A stretch of DNA of 38,815 bases, taken from assembly GCA_031273305.1 (NCBI GenBank), contig JAISSC010000226.1, positions 1 to 38,815 on the forward strand, in the 5' to 3' direction. The translations under genes were made by a program, and so were the position numbers. The DNA comes from Flavobacteriaceae bacterium (GTDB taxonomy: Bacteria > Bacteroidota > Bacteroidia > Flavobacteriales > Weeksellaceae). The notes below the pieces were generated by a model. That model did no database searches. It had not been told where the DNA came from and was given only the letters and a program-made list of their open reading frames with translations. This document shows positions 28,960-38,815 of the stretch, one piece after another. Position 1 is the first letter of the stretch; the number at the start of each line of letters is the position of its first letter.

Positions 28960-29058
28960 ACCTCAACTTTTTTTATAATTTTGTTGAAAATAAAGTCCGT
29001 TTTTTGGTTCTATTTGATTTTTTATCCGCTGTTTCACATAATTATCTTAGCCTTAGGA

Positions 29059-29092
29059 GTATAATATTATTAGCCGGGTATAACATTATTAG
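29059..29092. repeat. Two 15-bp direct repeats upstream of rimP
   Basis: gtataatattattag (29059-29073) and gtataacattattag (29078-29092), 14/15 identical. Confidence 0.8.
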
Positions 29093-29109
29093 TATTTTAA
29101 AAAAAAGTA

Positions 29110-29117
29110 TTACATTT
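29110..29117 (+). promoter_or_regulatory. Putative -7 element (TACATTTG) for rimP-nusA-infB
   Basis: Exact TAnnTTTG match about 130 bp upstream of the rimP start. Confidence 0.5.
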
Positions 29118-29146
29118 GCATAGTTTTTGGGACTTAAAGAATCATG

Positions 29147-29172
29147 AAAGCCTATTTACAAGGGCTTTTTTT
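29147..29172 (+). terminator. Short hairpin with T8 run in the rimP leader (possible attenuator)
   Basis: aaagcc-N10-ggcttt followed by T residues, between the putative promoter and the rimP start. Confidence 0.45.
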
Positions 29173-29248
29173 GTATTTATTACTAAAGATTTTAATATGT
29201 AAATAGCTGGTTATTATTTATTTGACCAATATTATCGAAAAATATTTT

Positions 29249-29716
29249 ATGATATTAGAAGAAAAAGTAAAATTACTAATAGCAGGATTTTTAGAAACAA
29301 GACCTGATTTGTTTTTGATTGCCGGCAAGGTTTTTCCGGATAATAAAATAGAGGTAATTATTGATGGAGATAACGGAGTTTCGATACAAGATTGTTTAGA
29401 TTGCAGCAGGGCAGTAGAAAATAATTTGGACAGAGAAGAAGAAGATTTTGAATTATCGGTGTATTCCGCAGGAATATCCAGTCCATTGCAGCTGCCGAGA
29501 CAATACAAAAAGAACATCGGGCGAGATTTGAAAATAATGACCGAAGAAGGAACGGAAATAAGCGGAACAATAACAGACACGGATGAGGAGGGAGTTACCC
29601 TTACATGGAAAGAAAGAAGACCCAAAGAAAAAGGAAAAGGAAAGGTGACCGTAGAATTAAAAGAACAGGTGCCATATAAGAACATTAGAAAAGCAATAAT
29701 TAGTATTAAATTTTAA
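29249..29716 (+). CDS. rimP: Ribosome maturation factor RimP
   Basis: Upstream of nusA; VSIQDCLDCSRAVENNLDREEEDFELSVYSAGISSPL. Confidence 0.88.
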   Translation: MILEEKVKLLIAGFLETRPDLFLIAGKVFPDNKIEVIIDGDNGVSIQDCLDCSRAVENNLDREEEDFELSVYSAGISSPLQLPRQYKKNIGRDLKIMTEEGTEISGTITDTDEEGVTLTWKERRPKEKGKGKVTVELKEQVPYKNIRKAIISIKF

Positions 29717-29729
29717 AATAAACGAGCCA

Positions 29730-30962
29730 ATGGATAGTATAGAATTAATCGAGTCGTTTGCTGATTTTAAAGACGAAAAAAATATAGATAGAATTACCTT
29801 AATGGCAATCGTTGAAGAATCAATGAAAACCGTTTTAAGAAAAAGATACGGTTCCGATGACCACTTTGATGTCATCGTGAATCCGGATAAAGGAGACTTG
29901 GAAATATACTTAAACAAAAAAATCGTAGAAGACGACATGTCGGAAGATGACCTGTTGGAAATCGAGATCAGTGAGGTCAGGAAGATAGACCCCAGTTTTG
30001 AAGTAGGAGAAGAATACACCCAAAAAATAGAATTGAACGAGTTGGGAAGAAGGAATATTTTAGCCTTTAAACAAGTATTGAACACTAAAATAGCAGAATA
30101 CGATAACTCTAACCTATATGAAAAATTCAAATCCATAGAAGGAGAGATTGTAAACGGGGAAGTTCACCATATTCGTCACAAACAGGTTATCTTAATGGAT
30201 GAAGAACAAAACGACATGATTCTTCCCAAAGAAAACCAAATTCCGTCGGATTTCTTCAGAAAAGGAGAAACCATTCGTGCCGTAGTGGAAGAAGTAGGGC
30301 TGAAAGGAGGAAAACCTCAGATCGTTCTCTCCCGTACTTCACCCAAATTTCTGGAAAAATTATTTGAATTTGAAATCCCTGAAATTTATGACGGGTTGAT
30401 TATCATTAAAAAAACCGTTCGCATTCCGGGAGAGAAAGCAAAAGTAGCAGTAGAGTCCTATGATGACCGAATAGACCCGGTAGGAGCCTGTGTAGGGATG
30501 AAAGGTTCCCGGATACATTCCATCGTGCGCGAGCTAAGAAATGAAAACATAGACGTCATCAATTACACCAATAACCAACAACTTTTTATCCAGAGGGCAT
30601 TAAGTCCCGCAAAAATATCTTCTATGGAATTAGATGAAGAAAACAAACACGCAGTAGTGTTCCTAAGACCGGAAGAAGTATCCAAAGCAATCGGAAAAGG
30701 AGGGCAAAATATTAAATTAGCAAGTTGGTTGACAGGATATGAGATAGACGTCCGAAGAGATGAACCGGAAGAAGACATAGAATTAGCAGAATTTTCAGAC
30801 GAAATAGAGCCATGGGTAATAGAAGAATTGAAAAAAGTAGGATTAGACACCGCCAGATCCGTATTGGAAAAGGATATTGATGATTTATTGGAACTTACGG
30901 ATTTAGAAGAAGAAACTATCTTAGACATAGTCCGTATCTTAAAAGAAGAATTTGAAGAATAA
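29730..30962 (+). CDS. nusA: Transcription termination/antitermination protein NusA
   Basis: ESYDDRIDPVGACVGMKGSRIHSIVRELRNENIDVI and KAIGKGGQNIKLASWLTGYEIDV KH motifs. Confidence 0.97.
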   Translation: MDSIELIESFADFKDEKNIDRITLMAIVEESMKTVLRKRYGSDDHFDVIVNPDKGDLEIYLNKKIVEDDMSEDDLLEIEISEVRKIDPSFEVGEEYTQKIELNELGRRNILAFKQVLNTKIAEYDNSNLYEKFKSIEGEIVNGEVHHIRHKQVILMDEEQNDMILPKENQIPSDFFRKGETIRAVVEEVGLKGGKPQIVLSRTSPKFLEKLFEFEIPEIYDGLIIIKKTVRIPGEKAKVAVESYDDRIDPVGACVGMKGSRIHSIVRELRNENIDVINYTNNQQLFIQRALSPAKISSMELDEENKHAVVFLRPEEVSKAIGKGGQNIKLASWLTGYEIDVRRDEPEEDIELAEFSDEIEPWVIEELKKVGLDTARSVLEKDIDDLLELTDLEEETILDIVRILKEEFEE

Positions 30963-31024
30963 TGTTGTATTGCCATTCAATAAATTATCATATTTGTAAA
31001 AAATAGAATAACACAAAATATAAT

Positions 31025-33853
31025 ATGTCGGGTATTCGATTAAGTAAAGTAATAAAAGACCTTAACATCTCTCTTGACAGAGCTGTGGAATACTTACATT
31101 CCAAAAACGTCGAGATTGAGAAAAACCCTAACGTTAAGTTAGATCAAGAAGCGTATGAATTATTAGTTACTGAATTTTCAGAAGACAAACTAAAAAAGGA
31201 TGCGTCTCTAGATGTGGTCATAAATAAAATTCCGGAGAAGAAGAAAGAAGAAAAGCCGGCTCATCCGGAGGTTATCAAGGCAAAAGCAGAAGAAATATCC
31301 AAACCTAAAACTCTGGGTAAAATAGATCTAGATGCCTATAAGTCTAAGAAGAATGTACCCGTAGAAGAACCTCCTGTTTCCCCACCGGTTGAAGATAAAA
31401 AAGAGGAAAAAGCAGAAGAGAAAATTTCAGGCATTAAGATCGTAGGTAAAATTTCTCCCGAAGAATTAGAAAGAGCCAAAGAACCTACACACCCCGTAAA
31501 GAAAAAAGAAGACGAAGAACCGTCAGAACAACCACAGGAGAAAAAAGAAGAACAAGAACAGATCAAAGAAGAATCGCTTCCGGTCTCTCCACAACAGGCA
31601 GAAGAACAGGGGAAAAAGCCGGATGAATCAGATGAACCGGATAAGATAGCCACGAAGTATCAAAAATTAGACGGTCCGAAGGTGACCGGACAAAAGATTG
31701 ATTTAGCCCAATTTCAGAGACCTAAAAAAAGCAGCAAAGAAAACTCCAATTCCGAGAAGAAGAAAAGAAAAAGAATTGTAAAAGATTCCAAAGTGGATGT
31801 TAATGCAGTAGCGAAGACCATTAACACGGATAAAAAAGGAGGGAATCAGGGACAGGATAAAAACAGACCATTTAAAAAAGGTAATTCCAATCATAAAAGA
31901 CCGGGAGGAAGCTCTAATAACAGGAATATCCGCCCTGTGGAACTGACAGACGAACAGGTTAAAAATCAAATCAAAGAAACCTTAGAAAAATTAACTTCGA
32001 AAGGAGGAAAATCAAAAAGCTCAAAATTCAGACGAGATAAAAGGATTCAAAGAAGAGAACAAGAAGCAGAACAATACGAACAGGAGAGAAAAGACAATAC
32101 CGTAAAAGTTACAGAATTTATTACGGTTAACGAATTAGCCAGCCTGATGAACGTTCCTCCTACGGAAATAATTTCTGCCTGTTTCTCCTTAGGAGTTATG
32201 GTGACCATGAATCAACGGTTAGATGCAGATACTCTGGTGTTGGTTGCAGACGAATTTGGATATAAAATAGAATTTACCGACACGGAAGTAGAAGAATCCG
32301 CCGCCGATGAAGAAATTGACAGCCCGGAAGACTTAGTAGCACGCGCACCGATAGTAACCGTTATGGGACACGTAGATCACGGTAAAACCTCCTTACTGGA
32401 CTATATAAGAAAAACCAATGTAATTGCAGGAGAATCAGGAGGAATAACCCAGCATATCGGGGCTTACAACGTTAAACTTTCCAACGGACAGAGAATTACT
32501 TTTTTAGATACTCCGGGACATGAAGCGTTTACGGCGATGCGGGCACGTGGAGCACAAGTAACAGATTTGGCTATTATTGTAGTAGCTGCCGACGACAATG
32601 TAATGCCGCAGACCAAAGAAGCTATAAGTCATGCTCAAGCAGCAGGAGTGCCTATGATATTTGCAATCAATAAAATAGATAAACCCAACTCCAATCCGGA
32701 TAAAATCAAGGAAGAATTATCCCAAATGAATTTACTGGTTGAAGACTGGGGAGGAAACATACAATCACAGGAAATTTCTGCGAAATTCGGTAATAACGTA
32801 GACGTATTGCTTGAGAAAGTTTTACTGGAAGCAGAAATTTTAGACCTAAAAGCAAACCCTAACCGTTTATCAAACGGAGTCGTTATTGAAGCAGCATTAG
32901 ATAAAGGACGCGGCTATGTCTCTACCATTTTAGTACAAAACGGAACTTTGCACGTAGGAGACTATATACTGGCAGGGAAAAATCACGGAAAAGTACGAGC
33001 TATGCTGGATGAAAGAGGAAACCCGATGAAAGAAGCAGGACCATCGGTTCCGGTTACCGTTTTGGGATTGGACGGTGCGCCGACCGCAGGAGATAAGTTC
33101 CGGGTTTTTGAAGACGAAAGAGAAGCCAAGCAGATAGCAAACAAGAGAGAACAGTTGATGAGAGAACAGTCCATCAGAACCCAGAAACATATTACTCTGG
33201 ACGAGATAGGAAGAAGGATCGCCTTAGGAGACTTCAAAGAGTTGAATATTATCCTCAAAGGAGATGTGGACGGTTCAGTAGAAGCATTGACTGATTCCCT
33301 GCAAAAATTATCCAATGACCAAATACAGATCAATATAATACACAAAGGAGTAGGACAAATAACAGAATCTGACGTATTATTGGCAGTAGCCTCAGACGCC
33401 GTTCTGATAGGATTCAACGTCCGACCTAACCTAAGTGCCAGAGATTTGGCTGAAAAAGAAGAGATAGAGATTAGAACTTATTCCATTATTTACGATGCAA
33501 TCAATGATGTAAAAGAAGCGATGGAAGGAATGCTCTCTCCCGAGATAAAAGAACAGATACTCGGAAATGTCGAAATCAGGGAAATATTCAAAATATCAAA
33601 AATAGGGACTATTGCCGGATGTATGGTTTTAGACGGAAAAATTACACGAAGTTCCAAAATAAGGATTATCCGGGAAGGAATTGTAGTCCATACAGGAGAA
33701 TTAGAGAGTTTGAAAAGATTTAAGGACGACGTAAAAGAAGTAGCCAAAGGATACGAATGCGGTTTGAATGTTAAGAATTATAACGATATTCAAATAGGAG
33801 ATTTATTGGAAGCATTCGAGGAAATAGAAGTTAAGAAAAAGTTGAAAATTTAA
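31025..33853 (+). CDS. infB: Translation initiation factor IF-2
   Basis: [49 protein letters not shown]; long charged N-terminus. Confidence 0.98.
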   Translation: MSGIRLSKVIKDLNISLDRAVEYLHSKNVEIEKNPNVKLDQEAYELLVTEFSEDKLKKDASLDVVINKIPEKKKEEKPAHPEVIKAKAEEISKPKTLGKIDLDAYKSKKNVPVEEPPVSPPVEDKKEEKAEEKISGIKIVGKISPEELERAKEPTHPVKKKEDEEPSEQPQEKKEEQEQIKEESLPVSPQQAEEQGKKPDESDEPDKIATKYQKLDGPKVTGQKIDLAQFQRPKKSSKENSNSEKKKRKRIVKDSKVDVNAVAKTINTDKKGGNQGQDKNRPFKKGNSNHKRPGGSSNNRNIRPVELTDEQVKNQIKETLEKLTSKGGKSKSSKFRRDKRIQRREQEAEQYEQERKDNTVKVTEFITVNELASLMNVPPTEIISACFSLGVMVTMNQRLDADTLVLVADEFGYKIEFTDTEVEESAADEEIDSPEDLVARAPIVTVMGHVDHGKTSLLDYIRKTNVIAGESGGITQHIGAYNVKLSNGQRITFLDTPGHEAFTAMRARGAQVTDLAIIVVAADDNVMPQTKEAISHAQAAGVPMIFAINKIDKPNSNPDKIKEELSQMNLLVEDWGGNIQSQEISAKFGNNVDVLLEKVLLEAEILDLKANPNRLSNGVVIEAALDKGRGYVSTILVQNGTLHVGDYILAGKNHGKVRAMLDERGNPMKEAGPSVPVTVLGLDGAPTAGDKFRVFEDEREAKQIANKREQLMREQSIRTQKHITLDEIGRRIALGDFKELNIILKGDVDGSVEALTDSLQKLSNDQIQINIIHKGVGQITESDVLLAVASDAVLIGFNVRPNLSARDLAEKEEIEIRTYSIIYDAINDVKEAMEGMLSPEIKEQILGNVEIREIFKISKIGTIAGCMVLDGKITRSSKIRIIREGIVVHTGELESLKRFKDDVKEVAKGYECGLNVKNYNDIQIGDLLEAFEEIEVKKKLKI

Positions 33854-33871
33854 TACGGAACTAAAAGACAT

Positions 33872-34060
33872 CGCAGATTCAACAAATGACTAAAGTTATC
33901 CACTAGTTTTTTTAGGTTTGGGCGTGCCCCTGTCGGGTCGGGCTATCCGTGTAGAGACGTCCCAATTTGGGCGTACCTGTGGGCTTTCCACTACTATCCC
34001 TCACGCAGGGCAGTTCCATTGTCAGAGATACCCCTGTGCATCAGGCTGAGCCAATGATTG
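33872..34060. repeat. Intergenic cluster of degenerate palindromic/repeat sequences
   Basis: Contains gggcgtgcccctgtcgggtcgggctatccg, the 18-bp match to 1474-1491, and cgcagattcaac shared with 35676 and 12947. Confidence 0.65.
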
Positions 34061-34106
34061 TTCCCATTATCTGGTTTTGTGCAGGATAGGACATTGCCGC
34101 CAAATG

Positions 34107-35561
34107 TTATCCTACGCTTCCTTCTAAGGAAATTTCGAGTAATTTTCTGGCTTCCACTGCAAATTCCATAGGGAGTTTATCCAGTACTTCCCTGCTGAAT
34201 CCGTTTACAATCAAAGCAATTGCCGTTTCCGTATCAATTCCCCTCTGGTTACAATAAAAAATCTGATCCTCCCCGATTTTTGAGGTGGTTGCTTCATGTT
34301 CCAGCTGGGCGGTTTTATTTTTTATCTCAATGTATGGAAAGGTATGTGCCCCACATTTATTTCCCATCAATAAGGAATCGCATTGTGAGAAATTCCGTGC
34401 ATTACCGGCACCGGGCATCACTTTCACCAATCCTCTGTAACTATTTTGCGACTTTCCGGCAGAAATACCTTTGGATATAATCGTGGAGCGGGTATTCTTC
34501 CCGATATGGATCATTTTAGTTCCTGTATCTGCCTGCTGATGGTTATTGGTTACTGCTATGGAATAAAATTCTCCTACGGAATTATCTCCTTTTAGAATAC
34601 ATGAAGGATATTTCCAGGTAACCGCAGAGCCTGTTTCTACCTGCGTCCAGGATACTTTTGCTTTTTTCTCACAGAGTGCTCTTTTGGTAACGAAGTTATA
34701 CACTCCTCCCTTTCCGTTTTTATCTCCCGGATACCAATTCTGAACCGTAGAATACTTAATTTCTGCGCCTTCTAACGCAATCAACTCCACCACTGCGGCA
34801 TGCAACTGGTTTTCATCCCTCTGTGGTGCGGTACATCCTTCAAGATAAGAAACATAACTTCCTTCATCGGCTATTAGCAGGGTTCTTTCAAACTGCCCTG
34901 TCCCGGATTGATTGATGCGGAAGTAGGTAGACAGTTCCATCGGGCATCTTACGCCTTTGGGAATATAACAGAAAGACCCGTCTGAAAAAACGGCGGAGTT
35001 TAATGCCGAATAAAAATTATCTCCTTTGGGAACGACTTTTCCTAAATATTTCCTTACTAAATCTGGATGGTTCTGAATGGCCTCACTGATAGAACAGAAG
35101 ATAATCCCTTTCTCAGCCAAAGTTTCGGAAAAAGTAGTCTTTACTGAAACGCTGTCTATTACTGCATCTACCGCAACTCCGGTTAAACGTTTTTGCTCTC
35201 CTAATGAAATTCCTAATTTCTCAAAAGTTTTTAATAATTCCGGGTCGACCTCCTCTAAGCTATTAAGTTCCTTTTTCTTTTTTGGAGCAGCATAATATAA
35301 AATATTCTCAAAATCGGGATCCTTAAATGATACATTCGACCAATGAGGGGAACTCATTTTTTTCCATATCCGGTAGGATTCTAATCTCCATTCCAACATC
35401 CATTCCGGTTCGTTCTTTCTCTTGGAAATTTCCTGTATTATTCCTTCATTTAAGCCTACGGGAAAGTCTTCATATTCCAAATCTGTTGACCAACCATATT
35501 CGTATTCTTTATTTTCGAGGTCTTCTCGTAATTCTTCTTCTGTATATTTAGTTCTGCTCAT
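34107..35561 (-). CDS. sufB: Fe-S cluster assembly protein SufB
   Basis: [71 protein letters not shown]. Confidence 0.97.
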   Translation of the reverse strand: MSRTKYTEEELREDLENKEYEYGWSTDLEYEDFPVGLNEGIIQEISKRKNEPEWMLEWRLESYRIWKKMSSPHWSNVSFKDPDFENILYYAAPKKKKELNSLEEVDPELLKTFEKLGISLGEQKRLTGVAVDAVIDSVSVKTTFSETLAEKGIIFCSISEAIQNHPDLVRKYLGKVVPKGDNFYSALNSAVFSDGSFCYIPKGVRCPMELSTYFRINQSGTGQFERTLLIADEGSYVSYLEGCTAPQRDENQLHAAVVELIALEGAEIKYSTVQNWYPGDKNGKGGVYNFVTKRALCEKKAKVSWTQVETGSAVTWKYPSCILKGDNSVGEFYSIAVTNNHQQADTGTKMIHIGKNTRSTIISKGISAGKSQNSYRGLVKVMPGAGNARNFSQCDSLLMGNKCGAHTFPYIEIKNKTAQLEHEATTSKIGEDQIFYCNQRGIDTETAIALIVNGFSREVLDKLPMEFAVEARKLLEISLEGSVG

Positions 35562-35675
35562 CTTCTGTTTATAGATTAACCTAAAACCGGACTAATCCTG
35601 AAATACAAAAATACGGAGATTATTATAGTTATGGCGAATGCTAATAATAGATTTTTTTAATACCGAAATTTCAAG

Positions 35676-35717
35676 CGTAGATTCAACTTATGAATGCAAC
35701 ACTTGGCTAAGTTATCA
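35676..35717. repeat. Degenerate intergenic repeat copy upstream of sufB
   Basis: cgtagattcaacttatgaatgcaacacttggctaagttatc, related to 33872-33901. Confidence 0.55.
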
Positions 35718-35726
35718 TAAACAAAT

Positions 35727-37028
35727 TTATAATCGGGCGTCTATGACATCCCTACTTAAAAAGGATTTACAATCATAAACGACAGAATTTTCTTTAATGT
35801 ATTTTTTTATATCAAATCTTTTAAAATCATCATGAGATACCGCTAAAATAATTCCATCAAAGGTTTTATCGGGTTTTTGGTCGCTATTTTTTATCCCATA
35901 TTCTTGTTCTACAACCTCAGGCAAAGCCAACGGATCATATACAGATACATTTATCCCATATTCCTGAAGTTGTCGGATAATATCAAAAACTTTAGTATTT
36001 CTTACGTCCGGACAATTTTCTTTAAACGTAATTCCCAGAATCAAGATAGAAGAATTGTTAATGATAATATCTTTTTTTATCATTAGCTTGACTACTTCAG
36101 AAGCTATATAAAAAGGCATAGAATCATTTAATCGTCTTCCGGCTAAGATAATTTCGGAATGATAGCCTATTTCCATTGCTTTTTGAGCCAGATAATAGGG
36201 GTCGACACCAATACAATGTCCTCCAACCAATCCGGGTTTAAAGGGCAAAAAATTCCATTTGGTTCCGGCGGCTTCTAAAACTTCGGTAGTATCTACTCCA
36301 AGTAAATTAAATATTTTAGCCAGTTCATTAACAAAAGCAATATTAATATCTCTTTGGGCGTTTTCTATTACTTTAGCGGCTTCCGCTACTTTTATGGAAG
36401 AAGCTTTGTAAGTTTCTGCGCCAATGGATTTATACAAGTGCTCAATGCATTTTGCCGTTTCTTCCGTAGAACCCGAAATGACTTTTTTAATCGTTGTAAG
36501 AGTATGTATCTTGTCTCCCGGATTGATACGTTCAGGAGAATATCCAACAAAGAAATCAATATTATATCTTAACCCTGATTCTTCCTCCAATATAGGGATA
36601 CAGCTTTCTTCCGTACATCCCGGATAAGTAGTGGATTCGTAAATAACGATATTTCCTTTACTAAGAACCTGACCTGTCATTTGGGTTGCGGATAACAAAG
36701 AAGTCAGGTCGGGGCGGTTGGTAGAATCAACAGGAGTAGGAACCGTGATAATATAAATATTGGAGCCTGATATATCTTCTATCTTATCCGTAGGATAAAA
36801 ACCGATAGATTGTTCCGGTTCTTTTTTATCTTTCAGTAAAACACCGGCAATATCTTCCGAAGAAATTTCTCCCGTAGTGTCAATACATTCAAATAACTGT
36901 TTGATCTTAGTGGAGGAAATATCAAAACCGACAACCCTGTATTTTTTCGCAAACTCAATAGCCAAAGGCATTCCCACATATCCAAGACCTACGACAGTTA
37001 TTTTTATATTCTCAGGAAAAAAATTCAT
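35727..37028 (-). CDS. Nucleotide sugar dehydrogenase (UDP-N-acetylhexosamine dehydrogenase type, TviB/WbpA-like)
   Basis: [53 protein letters not shown]. Confidence 0.9.
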   Translation of the reverse strand: MNFFPENIKITVVGLGYVGMPLAIEFAKKYRVVGFDISSTKIKQLFECIDTTGEISSEDIAGVLLKDKKEPEQSIGFYPTDKIEDISGSNIYIITVPTPVDSTNRPDLTSLLSATQMTGQVLSKGNIVIYESTTYPGCTEESCIPILEEESGLRYNIDFFVGYSPERINPGDKIHTLTTIKKVISGSTEETAKCIEHLYKSIGAETYKASSIKVAEAAKVIENAQRDINIAFVNELAKIFNLLGVDTTEVLEAAGTKWNFLPFKPGLVGGHCIGVDPYYLAQKAMEIGYHSEIILAGRRLNDSMPFYIASEVVKLMIKKDIIINNSSILILGITFKENCPDVRNTKVFDIIRQLQEYGINVSVYDPLALPEVVEQEYGIKNSDQKPDKTFDGIILAVSHDDFKRFDIKKYIKENSVVYDCKSFLSRDVIDARL

Positions 37029-37043
37029 TTATTACATAATTAT

Positions 37044-38096
37044 TTAAATATTATAAAAATCCCTATACCAGCTAATAAAATTTTTAATCCCTTCTTTCAC
37101 AGAAGTCTGAGGACGGTATCCTAAATTTTCAACTAAGTCGGTAATATCTGCATACGTCGCCGGAACATCTCCGGGTTGGATTGGGAGTAAATTTTTTTCC
37201 GCTTTTTTACCCAGTTCTTCTTCAATGGTTTCAATAAAGTCCGTAAGCTCCATAGGGTTACTACTACCTATGTTATAAACTTTATAAGGAGCAATGGAAG
37301 AAGAAGGGTCGGGTTGTTTTGCATCCCAATTTTTATTTCCCTTAGGCAGATTGTCATTTACCCGTATAACTCCTTCCACAATATCTGAAATATACGTAAA
37401 GTCCCGTTGCATTTTACCATAATTATAAACCTTGACAGGCTTATTTTCAAGGATAGATTTAGTAAAAATGAAAAAGGCCATATCAGGTCTTCCCCAAGGT
37501 CCGTATACAGTAAAAAAACGTAATCCGGTAGTAGGAATCCCAAATAAATGACTGTATGTGTGAGCCATTAATTCATTACTTTTCTTGCTCGCCGCATATA
37601 AACTTACCGGATGGTCTATATTATCCTTAGTAGAGAAAGGCTGTTTTTCATTCAATCCGTATACACTGGAACTACTGGCATAGGTCAGATGTTTAATAGC
37701 ATAGTTTCGGCAACACTCCAGTATATTTAAAAATCCGACAATATTGGAATCAATGTAGGCTTGAGGATTTACCAAAGAATACCTAACCCCCGCTTGAGCT
37801 GCCAAATTAATAACTTGATCAAATTTTTCCTGTTCAAATAATTTTTCCAGATTTTCCTTATCCTCCAAATTTAATTTTATAAATGAAAAGTTAGGATATT
37901 TTGAGCTTCGGATAAGACGGTTATATTCAATGTCCTGTTTTGCAAACCCACTGGCATGCAATCTTCCGTACTTTAGATCAACATCATAATAATCATTGAT
38001 ATTATCCAACCCTGTTATTTCATCACCTCTTTTAGCTAATGCCTCTGCAAGATGATACCCAATAAACCCGGCGGTTCCGGTTATAAGAATTTTCAT
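37044..38096 (-). CDS. NAD-dependent epimerase/dehydratase (UDP-sugar 4-epimerase type)
   Basis: [86 protein letters not shown]. Confidence 0.92.
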   Translation of the reverse strand: MKILITGTAGFIGYHLAEALAKRGDEITGLDNINDYYDVDLKYGRLHASGFAKQDIEYNRLIRSSKYPNFSFIKLNLEDKENLEKLFEQEKFDQVINLAAQAGVRYSLVNPQAYIDSNIVGFLNILECCRNYAIKHLTYASSSSVYGLNEKQPFSTKDNIDHPVSLYAASKKSNELMAHTYSHLFGIPTTGLRFFTVYGPWGRPDMAFFIFTKSILENKPVKVYNYGKMQRDFTYISDIVEGVIRVNDNLPKGNKNWDAKQPDPSSSIAPYKVYNIGSSNPMELTDFIETIEEELGKKAEKNLLPIQPGDVPATYADITDLVENLGYRPQTSVKEGIKNFISWYRDFYNI

Positions 38097-38220
38097 TGGC
38101 AAAATGATAAACTACAAACTACAAAGGTACTATTTTATAATGATTTCTTTCAGGAAAAAAAAGAGGATACTCTGTATAATAATTACTACTTTTGGTAAAC
38201 AAAGATTTAAGCTAAAAACT

Positions 38221-38815
38221 ATGAAAACAGTAAAAAATTTGAGCCTTATAAGCAGCTGTATATTGCTGATATTGGGATGTAAAACAGTAAATCTGACAGA
38301 AGTTCAGCATATTTATCCCAATCAGGTTATAGATTCTACTCTAACAGCAGATTCAAATTACATAAAAGAAATAGCTCCGTATAAAAATAGGCTGGATTCC
38401 ATTATGAATCAACCTATTACGTATGCAAAAGAAGATTTCACTAAAGAGGGCTATTCCAGTAATGAAGGAAATCTGTTAGCGGATCTACTATTGGATTTCT
38501 CTAAAAAGTATGCCATCCCTGCTCCGGATTTTTGTTTATTAAACATCGGGGGAGTAAGAACAATCATTCCTAAAGGAACGGTAACTGTGGGAAATATATT
38601 TGAAGTGGCTCCTTTTGAGAATGAGATAGCATTTGTCCGGTTAGACGCTTCACAGATGAAAGAAATGTTTGATTATCTGGGCAAAGAGAAAAAAGGGCAT
38701 CCGTTAGCGGGAATTAAGATCGCTTACAAAAAAGGTAAACTGCATTCGGTAGAGATTGGCGGGAAACCGTTTGATCCCAATAAAAAATACTGGGTGGTTA
38801 CTATTGATTATTTAA
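38221..38815 (+). CDS. 5'-nucleotidase C-terminal domain lipoprotein (truncated by window end)
   Basis: Open from ATG 38221 to the window end: MKTVKNLSLISSCILLILGCKTVN...EGNLLADLLLDFSKKYAIPAPDFCLLNIGGVRTIIPKGTVTVGNIFEVAPFENEI. Confidence 0.8.
   Translation, partial: MKTVKNLSLISSCILLILGCKTVNLTEVQHIYPNQVIDSTLTADSNYIKEIAPYKNRLDSIMNQPITYAKEDFTKEGYSSNEGNLLADLLLDFSKKYAIPAPDFCLLNIGGVRTIIPKGTVTVGNIFEVAPFENEIAFVRLDASQMKEMFDYLGKEKKGHPLAGIKIAYKKGKLHSVEIGGKPFDPNKKYWVVTIDYL

Noticed and set aside
31336-31653. Minus-strand Ser-rich ORFs within infB and nusA (also 30563..30976)
   Set aside because: Antisense reading of Glu/Lys-rich coding sequence; no independent support.

Overview
This window is a low-GC Bacteroidota (Flavobacteriia-like) chromosomal segment. 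The taxonomic cue is TAnnTTTG-type -7 promoters, a T9SS-sorted protease and a lipoprotein with CSDDDE after the cleavage site. Most of it is core housekeeping: purK-purE, tyrA, initiator tRNA-fMet, tsaC/sua5-type gene, aroQ, tRNA-Leu(CAA), rpiB, a prenyl synthase, tatD-like, rplU-rpmA, fmt, rimP-nusA-infB, sufB, and nucleotide-sugar dehydrogenase/epimerase genes. The most unusual part is the first 4.5 kb. It holds a tandem array of at least five paralogous predicted exported proteins with conserved ends and divergent centres, linked by duplicated spacers and palindromic intergenic repeats. One member is split by a C9 homopolymer exactly between its signal-peptide coding region and its mature domain; C10 or C7 would restore one continuous reading frame. 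This looks like a slippage-controlled, phase-variable member of a diversifying surface-protein family. Other points of interest are a two-gene restriction-modification-like cassette between tRNA-fMet and tsaC, an orphan antitoxin with a 6-codon toxin relic, a sufB gene bracketed by degenerate repeats, direct repeats plus a hairpin in the rimP-nusA-infB leader, and a cp-ATP-grasp/alpha-E/transglutaminase operon. All assignments come from reading the sequence and remembered family motifs; no searches were run.
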